Shown piece after piece: positions 1 through 8,760 of a DNA stretch of 48,453 bases. Each line of letters opens with the position of its first letter. The first letter of the stretch is position 1. Origin of the DNA: Kiloniellales bacterium. Lineage in GTDB: Bacteria; Pseudomonadota; Alphaproteobacteria; Kiloniellales; JAKSDN01. A program made the translations under genes and the position numbers. Location: NCBI GenBank assembly GCA_028280455.1, contig JANQLT010000071.1, forward strand, positions 1 through 48,453, written 5' to 3'. The notes beneath the pieces are model-generated. The model was given only the letters and a program-made list of their open reading frames with translations, had not been told where the DNA came from and did not search any database.

Positions 1-108
1 GTGCTTGTACTGTGCAGCAGTCAGGTCGCCGCCTGGTCGCTGTTTGAAAACTATCAGCCGACCGTGGTGGTTTCCGACCCCTACATTGAACTGCGCACCG
101 GGCCCGGC
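1..108 (+). other. Foreign fragment at contig start: SH3-like protein N-terminal part
   Basis: Frame 1 reads as the end of a signal peptide followed by a segment containing [12 protein letters not shown]. That string resembles the start of small secreted SH3-type proteins of gammaproteobacteria. At about base 106-109 the sequence switches abruptly to sdhA on the opposite strand, with the junction inside a short GC-rich stretch (gggcccggc). Base composition is clearly less GC-rich than in the sdhA part. SdhA should continue beyond GVDVTKEP with a conserved tail, but it does not. I infer an assembly chimera or a recombination joint at the contig end. The SH3 assignment rests on recall of the motif only. 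Confidence 0.55.
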
Positions 109-1184
109 ATGGGCTCCTTGGTCACGTCGACCCCGGCGAAGATGCGCGCGGTTTCCGAAATGCCCGGCAGGCGCGCGTGAATCAGATCCGGGTCCAGGTG
201 CTCGATGTGCAGGTGGATGTGGTCCTGCTTGTGGCCGTGGCCCCGGCCCTCGCGGACCTCCATGGACATGGCGCGGCTGACCACGTCGCGGCTCGCCAGG
301 TCCTTGGCCGAGGGCGCGTAGCGCTCCATGAAGCGCTCGCCCTCGGAATTGCTGAGATAGCCGCCCTCGCCGCGCACGCCCTCGGTGATCAGGCAACCGG
401 CGCCGTAGATCCCGGTCGGATGGAACTGCACGAACTCCATGTCCTGCAGCGGCAGGCCGGCGCGCAGCACCATGGCGTTGCCGTCGCCGGTCTGGGTGTG
501 GGCGCCGGTGCAGGAGAAGTAGGCCCGGCCGTAGCCGCCGCTGGCGATGATCACCATGTGGCTGCGGAAGCGGTGCAGGGTGCCGTCGTCGAGGTTCCAG
601 GCGACCAGGCCGCGGCAGGCGCCCTCCTCCATCATCAGGTCGATGGCGAAGTACTCGATGAAGAACTCGGCGTTGTAGCGCAGGCTCTGCTGGTAGAGCG
701 TGTGCAGCATGGCGTGGCCGGTGCGGTCGGCCGCCGCGCAGGTGCGCTGGGCGATGCCCTCGCCGAAGCGCGTGGTCATACCGCCGAAGGGCCGCTGGTA
801 GATCTTGCCGTCCTCGGTGCGGCTGAAGGGCACGCCGTAGTGCTCGAGCTCGATGATCGCCGGGATCGCCTCGCGGGTCATGTACTCGATGGCGTCCTGG
901 TCGCCGAGCCAGTCAGAGCCCTTGACGGTGTCGTACATGTGCCAGCGCCAGTCGTCCTCGCCCATGTTGCCGAGCGCGGCGGAGACGCCGCCCTGGGCCG
1001 CCACCGTGTGGCTGCGGGTCGGGAAGACCTTGGTCACGCAGGCCGTGCGCAGGCCCGCCTCAGCGAGGCCGAGCGTCGCCCGCAGACCCGCGCCGCCGGC
1101 ACCGAGCACCACCACGTCGTAGCTGTGGTCGACGATCTCGTATGCACTGTTGGCGGGGGCACCGTTGGCGGACGGCTGAGACAT
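109..1184 (-). CDS. sdhA: Succinate dehydrogenase flavoprotein subunit, 3' part missing
   Basis: SdhA is the FAD subunit of respiratory complex II and oxidises succinate to fumarate. About 358 of the usual ~595-600 residues are present. Visible are the dinucleotide-binding motif [13 protein letters not shown] near residues 25-37, the covalent-FAD histidine in SHTVAAQGG (His59), and the substrate-domain string [16 protein letters not shown] near residue 255. The start ATG at 1184 follows sdhD by 4 bases in the order sdhC-sdhD-sdhA, so sdhB would be expected just outside. After [10 protein letters not shown] the reading frame enters foreign sequence and stops at 81. The gene is therefore cut by the contig joint and is probably intact in the organism. 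Function is certain from conservation; the end is artificial or rearranged. Confidence 0.95.
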
Positions 1185-1188
1185 GGCG

Positions 1189-1569
1189 CTAGCCTCCGAA
1201 GAGAATGCTCATCACGGACAGCAGGGCGACCACCGCAAGCAGGATCGCCAGGCCCTTGATCGCGATCAGGCTGGCGATCTTGACGATCTCGCTATGGACG
1301 TAGTCCTCGATGACCACCTGCAGCCCAAGATATACGTGATAGAAGGTCGAAACGATCAGCAGGATCAGCAGGCCGGCGACCAGGGGCGAGCCGACCCAGT
1401 CGCGCATGGCCTCGTGGTCGGCGCCGCTATGGGCGACGACCGAGATCACGAACCAGAGGCTCAGCGGGATCAGCGCCAGGGCCGTCAGGCGCTGCGCCCA
1501 CCAGTGGCCGACGCCTTCCTTGGCGGAGCCGAGGCCGCGGACGCGGGCGAGCGGCGAGCGGCGGTCCAT
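1189..1569 (-). CDS. sdhD: Succinate dehydrogenase membrane anchor subunit
   Basis: This 126-residue integral membrane subunit anchors SdhAB and takes part in haem b and quinone binding. It begins with the typical [19 protein letters not shown] region (residues 12-30), followed by three hydrophobic segments (about 28-48, 62-85 and 98-123). The string [14 protein letters not shown] contains the candidate haem/quinone-site His78. The ATG overlaps the sdhC stop by one base (TGATG), which indicates translational coupling. A longer upstream reading of the same frame runs back through sdhC and is rejected in favour of this start. Confidence 0.93.
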   Translation of the reverse strand: MDRRSPLARVRGLGSAKEGVGHWWAQRLTALALIPLSLWFVISVVAHSGADHEAMRDWVGSPLVAGLLILLIVSTFYHVYLGLQVVIEDYVHSEIVKIASLIAIKGLAILLAVVALLSVMSILFGG

Positions 1570-1961
1570 CAGCCGGCCGCCAGGCTGTAGCCGACGATCC
1601 AGCTCAAGATGGTCAGCGCCGCCGAGACGCCGAGCACCGCCAAGCCGGACTTGTAGGCGGTGTCCAGTTCGAAGCCGAGCCCCATGTCCCAGCCCAGGTG
1701 CCGGATGCCGTTGCAGAGGTGATAGAAGAGCGCGAAGGTCCAGCCGAACAGCAGGAGCTGGCCGATGAAGGAGCCGATGAAGCCCTGCACCGACTCGAAG
1801 GCCTCGGGCCCCGACGCCGCCGCCGCCAGCCACCAGACCAGCAGCAGCGTGCCGACGCCGAGTCCGACGCCGGTCGCCCGGTGCGAGATCGACAGCAGCA
1901 TCGTCCACTGCCAGCGATAGACCTGTATGTGTGGCGACAGCGGCCGTTTCGCGGAGGCCAT
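1569..1961 (-). CDS. sdhC: Succinate dehydrogenase cytochrome b556 subunit
   Basis: SdhC is 130 residues long, the normal size, and has three membrane segments. It carries the family signature SISHRATGVGL (residues 24-34) and HLCNGIRHLGWD, with haem-ligand candidates His81 and His88. It is the first gene of the sdhCDA(B) operon. Upstream lies a long gene-free stretch that must contain the promoter; no convincing -35/-10 pair was identified there. The N-terminal RPLSPHIQVYRWQ is also standard for alphaproteobacterial SdhC. Confidence 0.95.
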   Translation of the reverse strand: MASAKRPLSPHIQVYRWQWTMLLSISHRATGVGLGVGTLLLVWWLAAAASGPEAFESVQGFIGSFIGQLLLFGWTFALFYHLCNGIRHLGWDMGLGFELDTAYKSGLAVLGVSAALTILSWIVGYSLAAG

Positions 1962-3179
1962 GGAGGGATTCCCTGGAGGCGCGAGGGCCTCGCCCGATCG
2001 CGCGAGGACTCGCCGAGATGCTGGGCGACAGCTTGTGCTTGAAATGGTTTAAGCCCGGTAAGTTGGAGTGTCAACGCGCCTTTGCTGCGCTGCAATATAG
2101 CCGCGAGGCCGCGCACCGCCTGGGATCCCGCCTGTGGTTATGTGGAAAAAGCTGTGGACGGTCCGCCCCGGACCTGTGTGACGACTGTCAAGTTGTGCAC
2201 AAGAAACTGTCATGAAGCCTGACATGGTCGTTGTTCCGCTGCGGGTCGCGCGGAAAGATCTGATCGTACGCAAGAGCGTCGGACGGTGTCCGCGTCGGCG
2301 GGTCGGCGGGGCGCAAGCCTCGCGGGTCAGACGAAACGGTGTCGTTCGGGGTTCGCGGGATCGGCGGGGAGCAATCCCGGTCGGTGTCGCGGATGGGAGA
2401 CCTGGGCCGTCCTGCGCGCCTATGGCTTCCGGTCCAAGGCGTCCCGCCGCGAGGCGTGGGCGCCCAGCGAAGGAGAGGGGTCGAGTCCGTCCGGGTCGTG
2501 CTTGCGCCACCCGGTCTGGCCCTGGCCCGAGAGGGTGAGATGGGGGAGACCTTCGGGTCGAGTCCGGACCGCCCGCCCGCGGGTCCTTGTGGTCCGCCTC
2601 CCCTTTCGCGACGCGCGTTGGCTCGCGTCCGGCTTGCCGGGCTCGCTGAGCCGGCGAACGTTAGGCCGGTCTGCCGTATGAGTGTCGGCCGAGGTTTCCG
2701 CTGGAGCGCCGAAGGTGGCCGGGCTCGCCCCGGGGCTTGTCCCCAAGGCCGGTCCCGCGCCGCCGACGCGCCGCCACCCGGGCTGTGGTCCGCGAGCCAA
2801 CGGATCGGGTGTGCGATGCGATCGGGGTTCCAACGCCCTTGTGTCAGGGGGCCCTGACGGGCTCCGAGGGGCGTCGGGTCGTGCTTCCTCCAGGGCACGG
2901 CGCAGAGGCGAGAGCTTCTGCACCCGGCGCCCCTCGCATTAGCAATCCCGTTTCGAGCCGGTCAAACGGAAAGTCGTGCAGTCCGCGCCGACTTGTCGTG
3001 CGCCATGTCGCCCGCGTTTTCGATTGGCGCCTCAGGCGCCGTCCCCCCTCCCAACCCTCCCCCACAAGGGGGGAGGGCAAGAGTGGTCGGCATAGCCTTG
3101 CAGTTCCCTCCCCCTTGATGGGGGAGGGTTAGGGTGGGGGTGAAGCGGCCGCAGAGTCCAAGCTAGGACTTGCGTCGCC
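1962..3179. other. 1.2-kb gene-free stretch between sdhC and caiD-like gene
   Basis: Several reading frames are open on both strands, but their translations are Arg/Pro/Gly-rich, resemble no family and overlap one another. I treat them as GC-driven artefacts. Bases 1962-2215 precede sdhC and must hold its promoter. Bases 2250-2950 are GC-rich with many gtcgg/cgggtc-type words and no clear symmetry. The right end (3042-3140) is a palindromic repeat listed separately. No tRNA or recognisable small RNA was seen. Confidence 0.5.
3042..3140. repeat. CCCTCCC-type double-hairpin palindromic repeat
   Basis: Two strong hairpins lie side by side: ccctccccc/acaa/ggggggaggg at 3055-3077 and ccctcccccttgatgggggaggg at 3106-3128. 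The outer flanks (cccctcccaaccctccccc and its complement near 3119-3140) also pair, so the whole unit can fold into one long stem. It lies downstream of the caiD-like gene on the minus strand and could act as a terminator. A related unit occurs at 27270-27380, so it is a dispersed repeat family. Confidence 0.7.
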
Positions 3180-3965
3180 TCACCGCCCCTTCCAGATCGG
3201 CGCGCGCTTCTCGGCGAAGGCGCGGGCACCCTCGAGCTGGTCCTCGCTGTCGTAGAGGGTGCGCAGGCTCGGCACCTTGCCGGAGCGCAGCAGGTCGAAG
3301 GACTCCTGGACGGTCAGCCTCTCCGTGAGGCGCATGACCTCCTTGATCGCCGCGAAGACCAGGGGCGGGCCCTCGGCCAGCAGCTTGGCGAGCGCGTGGG
3401 CGCGCTCGAGCAGCTTGTCGGCCGGCAGCAGCTCGTTGACCAGGCCCCAGCGCGCCGCCTCTTCGGCCTCCATCCAGCGCCCGGTGAGCAGCAGGTCCAT
3501 GGCGACGTGATGGGGGATGCGCCGCGACAGCTTGATGGTCGCGGCGTCGGCCAGGGTGCCGGCGTTGATCTCCGGCAGGGCGAAGCGGGCGGTCTCGGCG
3601 GCCAGGATCATGTCCGCCGACAGGGCCAGCTCGAAGCCGCCGCCGACGGCCATGCCGTTGACCGCGGCGATCACCGGCTTGTTCAGGTCGGGCAGCTCCT
3701 GCAGCCCGCCGAAGCCGCCGACGCCGTAGTCGCTCTCCACGCTCTCGCCCTCGGCCGCGGCCTTGAGGTCCCAGCCGGCCGAGAAGAAGCGCTCGCCGCC
3801 GCCGGTGACGATGGCGACCCGCAAGTCGGGGTCGTCGCGGAAGGCCGCGAAGGCCTCGCCCATGGCCCGGCTGGTGGCGGCATCGATGGCGTTGGCCTTG
3901 GGCCGGTCGAGGGTGACCTCTAGGACGGCGCCGACGCGCCGCTGCTTCACGGAGTCCTGACCCAT
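3180..3965 (-). CDS. caiD: CaiD-like enoyl-CoA hydratase (probable carnitinyl-CoA dehydratase)
   Basis: This 261-residue crotonase-fold protein probably hydrates crotonobetainyl-CoA to L-carnitinyl-CoA, or a similar enoyl-CoA. Features matching recalled CaiD are the oxyanion-hole region FFSAGWDLKAAAEGE (near residues 60-75), FGGLQELPDLNKPVIAAVNG followed by GGGFELALSAD, and the C-terminus AFAEKRAPIWKGR, almost identical in pattern to E. coli CaiD. It is the last gene of a five-gene minus-strand operon with an acyl-CoA synthetase, acyl-CoA dehydrogenase and carnitine-degrading enzymes, which supports the substrate. A generic enoyl-CoA hydratase remains possible. A purine-rich aggaaagga lies 5' of the ATG. 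Confidence 0.75.
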   Translation of the reverse strand: MGQDSVKQRRVGAVLEVTLDRPKANAIDAATSRAMGEAFAAFRDDPDLRVAIVTGGGERFFSAGWDLKAAAEGESVESDYGVGGFGGLQELPDLNKPVIAAVNGMAVGGGFELALSADMILAAETARFALPEINAGTLADAATIKLSRRIPHHVAMDLLLTGRWMEAEEAARWGLVNELLPADKLLERAHALAKLLAEGPPLVFAAIKEVMRLTERLTVQESFDLLRSGKVPSLRTLYDSEDQLEGARAFAEKRAPIWKGR

Positions 3966-3987
3966 TGCCCGATTCCTTTCCTATCCC

Positions 3988-6066
3988 TCAGTCTTCGATC
4001 TGCCTGATCAGGGCGTCGGCCGCGACCGCGCCTTGGCCGCGCCGCCGCACGATCAGCGGGTTGATGTCGAGCTCGACGATGCGCCCGGCCTCGGCCAGCC
4101 GGCCGACCGCCAGGGCGGTCTCGACCACGGCGTCGATGTCGGCCTCGGGCCGGCCCCGGTAGCCCTGCAGGAGCGGCGCGAACTTCAGGCCCAGCAGGGC
4201 CGCGCGGACGGTCTCGGCGTCGGTCGGCAGCAGCAGGGGCCGGGAGTCGTCGAGCAGCTCGACCAACAGACCGCCGGCGCCGAGCATCAGGCTCGGGCCG
4301 AGCAGCGGGTCCTGGTCGAGGCCGACGATCAGCTCCGCCACCGCGCCCTCGATCATGCGCTCGACGAGCAGGCGGTCGGCCAGTTCGAGCAGGCGCTCGA
4401 CCGCCTCGGCGACCGCCGCGGCCTCCGTCAGAGCGAGCACGACCCCGCCGGCATCGCTCTTGTGCAGCAGCTCGGCCGACAGCGCCTTGAGGACGACCGG
4501 CCCGCCGAGCGCCTGCAGGGCCTCGAGCGCGCCCTCGACGCTGTCGACGACCCGGCCCTCCGGCACGGCGATGCCGGCGTTCCTGAAAAGTTGCTTGGCC
4601 TGCCATTCGTCGAGCGTGCGCGTCGGGCGCTCCGGCGCGACCGGCGTCAGCAAGGGGGCCGGCCGCTCGGCGCGCTGCGCGTCGCCGACCCGCGCCGCCG
4701 CCTCGAAGGCGGCCAGAGCCTCGGCCATGCCTTGCAGCGGCGCCACGCCGCGCTCGACGAGAAAGGCGCCGAAATGCTCCGGCAGCAGCTCGGGCAGCGA
4801 GGCGACGACCGCCGTGCGCGCGCCCGTGGCCTCGGCCGCGTCGGCGATCGCCCGGCTGGCGATCCACCAGTCGTCCTCGTCGCAGCGGTCGTTGCGCGGA
4901 TAGTCGAGGATCAGCATGCCGACGTCGAAGCCGCCGGCGAGCATGGCGCCGAAGCAGTCGGTCATGGCCGGCCCGTCGGCCCAGATGAAGGTGTGGTAGT
5001 CGAGCGGGTTCGAGACCGCGACGTAGTCGTTGAGCGTCGCCTGGACCTTGGCTGCGTGGTCCGGCGTCAGGTCCGGAAAGGTCAGCGCGCCGCCCTCGGC
5101 GAGGTCGGCCACCAGGGAGGCCTCGCCGCCCGAGCAGCTCATCGAGGCGATCCGGCGGCCGAAGATCGGCCCGCCCAGGGCGAGGAACTTCAGGCTCTCC
5201 AGGAAACTCGGCACGCTCTCGGCACGCGCCACGCCGAGCCGCTCGAAGAGCGCGTCGTAGTGCGCGTCGGGCCCGGCCATGGAGGCGGTGTGGCTGAGCG
5301 CCAGGCGCGCGCCGGTCTCGCTGCGGCCGGTCTTCAGCGCGACCAGCGGCACGCCGCGGTCGAGGGCGCGCAGCGCCGCGCGCTCGAAGGCGGCGATGTC
5401 GCCCAGCCCTTCGATGTGCAGGCCGATGGCCGTGACCCGCTCATCCTCGAGCAGCGCCTCGACGCAGGCCTCGATGCCGACCGCCGCCTGGTTGCCGAGC
5501 GACAGCAGGTAGGCGAGCGGCAGGCTGCGGCGCTGCATGGAGAAGTTGATGCCCATGTTGCCGCTTTGGGTGACGATGGCCGCGCCGCGCGCGACCGGCG
5601 CGCCGCCGTGCTGGTCGGGCCAGAGCGCGATGCGGTCGAGATAGTTGAGGGTGCCGTAGCAGTTCGGGCCGATGACCGGCATCGCCCCCGCGGCTTCGAC
5701 CAGGCGCCGCTGCCGGGCCTTGCCCTCGGCGCCGACTTCCTCGAAGCCCGAGGCGTAGCAGATCGCGCCGCCGGCGCCGCGCGCCGCCAGCACCTCGACG
5801 GCCTCGATGCTCGGCTCGGCGGGAATCGCGATGAAGGCGGCGTCGGGCGCCGCCGGCAGGTCCTCGATCCGGGCGAAGCAGGCCCGGCCGCCGATCGCCG
5901 CGCGGCGCGGGTTGACCGGCCAGATCTCGCCCGCGAAGCCGATGCGGTCGCACTGCTGGATGACCCGCTCGACCTCGCGGCCGCCGATCAAGGCGAGGCT
6001 GCGCGGCCGCAGCAGGCGGCCGAGCGAGCGCCGCGCCTCTCCCGCGCCCAGCAGCGCCGGCTCCAA
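3988..6066 (-). CDS. NDP-forming acyl-CoA synthetase (ACD type), candidate betaine-CoA ligase
   Basis: At 692 residues it has the full single-chain architecture of ADP-forming acetyl-CoA synthetases. An N-terminal CoA-binding Rossmann domain (about 15-130) is followed by succinyl-CoA-synthetase-alpha-like regions with VTQSGNMGINFS and AIGLHIEG, which would carry the phospho-histidine. A C-terminal ATP-grasp domain (about 475-692) contains GPVVLKALSAELLHKSDAGG. The start is TTG at 6066, with gggag 8 bases upstream and the preceding gene's stop 4 bases away. In the context of carnitine genes I infer that it activates gamma-butyrobetaine, crotonobetaine or carnitine as a CoA thioester, replacing the AMP-forming CaiC/BcoA ligases. 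The substrate is inferred, not visible. Confidence 0.85.
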   Translation of the reverse strand: MEPALLGAGEARRSLGRLLRPRSLALIGGREVERVIQQCDRIGFAGEIWPVNPRRAAIGGRACFARIEDLPAAPDAAFIAIPAEPSIEAVEVLAARGAGGAICYASGFEEVGAEGKARQRRLVEAAGAMPVIGPNCYGTLNYLDRIALWPDQHGGAPVARGAAIVTQSGNMGINFSMQRRSLPLAYLLSLGNQAAVGIEACVEALLEDERVTAIGLHIEGLGDIAAFERAALRALDRGVPLVALKTGRSETGARLALSHTASMAGPDAHYDALFERLGVARAESVPSFLESLKFLALGGPIFGRRIASMSCSGGEASLVADLAEGGALTFPDLTPDHAAKVQATLNDYVAVSNPLDYHTFIWADGPAMTDCFGAMLAGGFDVGMLILDYPRNDRCDEDDWWIASRAIADAAEATGARTAVVASLPELLPEHFGAFLVERGVAPLQGMAEALAAFEAAARVGDAQRAERPAPLLTPVAPERPTRTLDEWQAKQLFRNAGIAVPEGRVVDSVEGALEALQALGGPVVLKALSAELLHKSDAGGVVLALTEAAAVAEAVERLLELADRLLVERMIEGAVAELIVGLDQDPLLGPSLMLGAGGLLVELLDDSRPLLLPTDAETVRAALLGLKFAPLLQGYRGRPEADIDAVVETALAVGRLAEAGRIVELDINPLIVRRRGQGAVAADALIRQIED

Positions 6067-6070
6067 GGGT

Positions 6071-7240
6071 CTAGCTCCCGAGCGGCCGGAGCATGGAGCG
6101 GGAGATGATGTGGCGCTGGATCTCGCTGGTGCCTTCCCAGATCCGCTCGATGCGGGCGTCGCGCCAGATCCGCTCCATCGGCAGGTCGGACATCAGGCCC
6201 ATGCCGCCGTGGATCTGCAGGGCCTCGTCGGCGATGAAGGCCAGCGCCTCGGTGGCCGCCAGCTTGGCGATGGCCGCGTCCATGTCGGTCATCACGCCCT
6301 GGTCGTGCTTCCAGGCGCACTGGTAGGTCAGCAGCTCGGCCGCGCGGCGCTGCACCTCCATGTCGGCCAGCTTGAAGCCGACGCCCTGGAAGCGGCCGAT
6401 GGTCTGGCCGAACTGCTTGCGCGTCGCCGCGTAGTCGGTGGCCTGCTCCAGCGCCCGGTCGCAGCGGCCGAGGCAGATCGCCGCCACCTGCAGGCGGGTC
6501 GCGCCGAGCCACTCGTTGGCCACGTCGAAGCCCTTGTCGACCTCGCCGAGCACCTGGCTGGCCGGCAGGCGGCAGTCGTCGAACTCCAGGATCGCGTTGT
6601 GGTAGCCGCGGTGCGAGACGTTCTTGTAGCCGGGCCGCAGAGTAAAACCGGGCGTGCCCATGTCGACCAGGAAGGAGGTGATCTTCTTGCGCGGGCCGCG
6701 CGGGGTCTCCTCGACTCCGGTCGCGGCAAAGAGGATGACGAAGTCGGCCAGGTCGGCGTGGCTGATGAAGTGCTTGGTGCCGTTGATGACGAAGTCCCCG
6801 CCCTCTGGACCGTCGCGCTCGGCCTTGCAGGCCATGGCCCGGACGTCGGAGCCGGCGCCGGGCTCGGTCATGGCCAGGCAGTCGACCTTCTCGCCGCGCA
6901 CGCTCGGCAGCAGGTAGGCCTCGCGCTGCCCCCCCTCGCAGGCCATCAGGATGTTGCTCGGCCGGGCGACCAGATACTGCAGCGCCATCGAGGCGCGGCC
7001 AAGGGTGCGGTCGAGCATGCACATGGTCAGCGTGTCGAGCCCGCCGCCGCCGACCGACTCCGGCATGTTGGCGGCGTAGAGACCGAGCGCGATGGAGCGC
7101 TCGCGGATCTGCTGGATCAGCTCGGGGCGGACCTCGCCGCTCTCCTCGACCTCTTCCTCGTAGGGCAGCAGCTCCTCGTCGACGAAGCGCCGGGCGGTCT
7201 CGATCAGCAGGCTCTGCTCTTCGCTCAGGGCGAAATCCAT
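6071..7240 (-). CDS. Acyl-CoA dehydrogenase, candidate gamma-butyrobetainyl-CoA dehydrogenase
   Basis: This 389-residue flavoprotein has the complete acyl-CoA dehydrogenase fold. Visible are GLYAANMPESVGGGG in the N-terminal helical domain, the signature CLAMTEPGAGSDVRA (near 142-156), ATRKQFGQTIGRFQ, and IWEGTSEIQRHI near the C-terminus, where Glu369 is the likely catalytic base. The ATG has aaggag 8 bases upstream. Neighbours suggest an alpha,beta-dehydrogenation of a trimethylammonium acyl-CoA, feeding the CaiD-like hydratase. Sequence similarity to E. coli CaiA is not close, so another short-chain acyl-CoA substrate is possible. Confidence 0.85.
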   Translation of the reverse strand: MDFALSEEQSLLIETARRFVDEELLPYEEEVEESGEVRPELIQQIRERSIALGLYAANMPESVGGGGLDTLTMCMLDRTLGRASMALQYLVARPSNILMACEGGQREAYLLPSVRGEKVDCLAMTEPGAGSDVRAMACKAERDGPEGGDFVINGTKHFISHADLADFVILFAATGVEETPRGPRKKITSFLVDMGTPGFTLRPGYKNVSHRGYHNAILEFDDCRLPASQVLGEVDKGFDVANEWLGATRLQVAAICLGRCDRALEQATDYAATRKQFGQTIGRFQGVGFKLADMEVQRRAAELLTYQCAWKHDQGVMTDMDAAIAKLAATEALAFIADEALQIHGGMGLMSDLPMERIWRDARIERIWEGTSEIQRHIISRSMLRPLGS

Positions 7241-7258
7241 GGCTCTTCTCCTTGCGCC

Positions 7259-8746
7259 TCAGGCCTTGCGCCGGATGCCGATCTGGCGCCCGGCCAGCTC
7301 GGGCTTGACCAGCGCGCCATGGGCCTCGGCGATGCGACCGAGGCGCGCCAGGACCTCGGGCTTAGCGGCGCAGGCCTGCTGCGCCTCGGTGTCGACGTGC
7401 AGGATCATCTGCTCGGCCGTGGCGAGCTGGCCGTCGTCGCCGCCGTGGTGCATCGAATGGAACAGGTGAATGCGCTTCTCGTCGCTGTCGAGGATCTGCG
7501 TCGTGACGTAGAGCGGCTCCTCGGCGGCGACCTCCAGCAGGTGGCTGATATGGGTCTCGACGGTGTAGTAGCTCAAGCCCTCGGCGTGATAGTCGGCGTC
7601 GATGCCGAGGTAGCGGAACAGCGCGTCCGAGGCGTCGCCGAAGATCTGCAGGTAGCGGCTCTCGGTCAGGTGGCCGTTGTAGTCGACCCACTCCGGTGCG
7701 ACCCGCGCCTCATGAAGGCGCAGCGGCTTGGTCAGGTCGTCGCTCTCCGAGAAGACGGACTTGTGGCTCGCCTCGTAGAGCCGCTCCTCGTAGGCGCGCT
7801 GGGTGTTGCCGGCGGCGTAGTCGTTGCTGCGCAGGGCCTGCAGGACCGAGACCAGGCAGTCGTCGCGTAGCTGCTCGAGCTCGCGGATCGAGCGGCCGGC
7901 GGCCTGGGCGTCGGACTGCTCGGTCAGACGCGCGATCAGGGCGTCGTCCATCTCCGGCGCGACCAGCTTGGTCCAGGGCGACTTCAGGGTCGGGCCGAAC
8001 TGGCGCAGGTAGTGCTCCATGCCACCCTCGCCGCCGGCCAGGCGGAAGGTCAGGGCCGGGCCCATGAAGGACCAGCGCAGGCCGGGGCCGTAGCAGATCG
8101 AGCGGTCGACCTCGTCGGCCGTGGCGATGCCGTCGTTGACGATGTGCAGGGCCTCGCGCCAGAGCGCCTCCTGCAAGCGGTCCGAGACGTGGCCGTCGGC
8201 CTCCTTGGCGATCTGCAGGGCGTGCATGCCGATCGACTCGTAGAAGGCGCCGGCCTGCCGCTTGGTCTCCTCGCTGGTCCGCTCGCCGCCGACCACCTCG
8301 ACCAGGGGCAGGAGGTAGACCGGGTTGAAGGGATGGCCGATGCAGACCCGCTCCGGGCCTTCGCAGTCGACCTGCAGGTCGCTCGGCTTGAAGCCGGAGG
8401 TCGAGGAGGCGATCACGGCGTCGGGCTTCGCCGCCCGGCTCGCCTCGGCCAGGAGCTTGACCTTGAGGTCGAGCCGCTCGGGGGCGTTCTCCTGGATGAA
8501 GTCGGCTTCGGCGACCGCCTCGGCGACGCTGCCGACGAAGCGGATCGCGCCGCCCTCGTGCAGCGGCGCCAGGCTCAGCTTGCGGTAGGCCCGGCGGGCA
8601 TTGGCCAGGATCGCCTCGAGCTTGCGCTCGGCCTCCGGATCGGGATCGAAGATCAGCGAGTCGATGCCGTTCATGGCCAGGCGCGCGGCCCAGCCGCCGC
8701 CGATCACGCCGCCGCCCAGCAGGGCGACCGTCTTCACGCCGTTCAT
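7259..8746 (-). CDS. L-carnitine 3-dehydrogenase fused to a hotdog thioesterase domain
   Basis: The 495-residue protein has two parts. Residues 1-320 form a 3-hydroxyacyl-CoA-dehydrogenase-like NAD enzyme, with the nucleotide site LLGGGVIGGGWAARLA (8-23) and GHPFNPVYLLPLVEVVGG. This matches L-carnitine dehydrogenases, which make 3-dehydrocarnitine. Residues about 345-495 are a 4HBT-type hotdog domain with APEWVDYNGHLTESRY, resembling the separate betainyl-CoA thioesterase CdhB of Pseudomonas. The fusion would supply steps 1 and 3 of carnitine degradation, while the upstream BKACE supplies step 2. The ATG lies 14 bases after the cdhC-like stop. The bifunctional form is known among alphaproteobacterial carnitine dehydrogenases. 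Confidence 0.88.
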   Translation of the reverse strand: MNGVKTVALLGGGVIGGGWAARLAMNGIDSLIFDPDPEAERKLEAILANARRAYRKLSLAPLHEGGAIRFVGSVAEAVAEADFIQENAPERLDLKVKLLAEASRAAKPDAVIASSTSGFKPSDLQVDCEGPERVCIGHPFNPVYLLPLVEVVGGERTSEETKRQAGAFYESIGMHALQIAKEADGHVSDRLQEALWREALHIVNDGIATADEVDRSICYGPGLRWSFMGPALTFRLAGGEGGMEHYLRQFGPTLKSPWTKLVAPEMDDALIARLTEQSDAQAAGRSIRELEQLRDDCLVSVLQALRSNDYAAGNTQRAYEERLYEASHKSVFSESDDLTKPLRLHEARVAPEWVDYNGHLTESRYLQIFGDASDALFRYLGIDADYHAEGLSYYTVETHISHLLEVAAEEPLYVTTQILDSDEKRIHLFHSMHHGGDDGQLATAEQMILHVDTEAQQACAAKPEVLARLGRIAEAHGALVKPELAGRQIGIRRKA

Positions 8747-8760
8747 GCTTGGGAGTTCCT

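Noticed and set aside
81-108. Extra C-terminal residues of the sdhA frame (after [10 protein letters not shown])
   Set aside because: They come from the foreign fragment and do not resemble SdhA.
2188-2923. Open frames on both strands upstream of sdhC
   Set aside because: Arg/Pro-rich translations, no ribosome-binding site and no similarity; several overlap each other.
4033-6108. Very long open frames on the plus strand, antisense to the acyl-CoA synthetase and other minus genes (also near 5807-7870, 8749-9765 and 11240-13417)
   Set aside because: They mirror real genes with conserved motifs on the opposite strand. Their translations are His/Arg/Gly/Ala-rich without family similarity, as expected in very GC-rich DNA.
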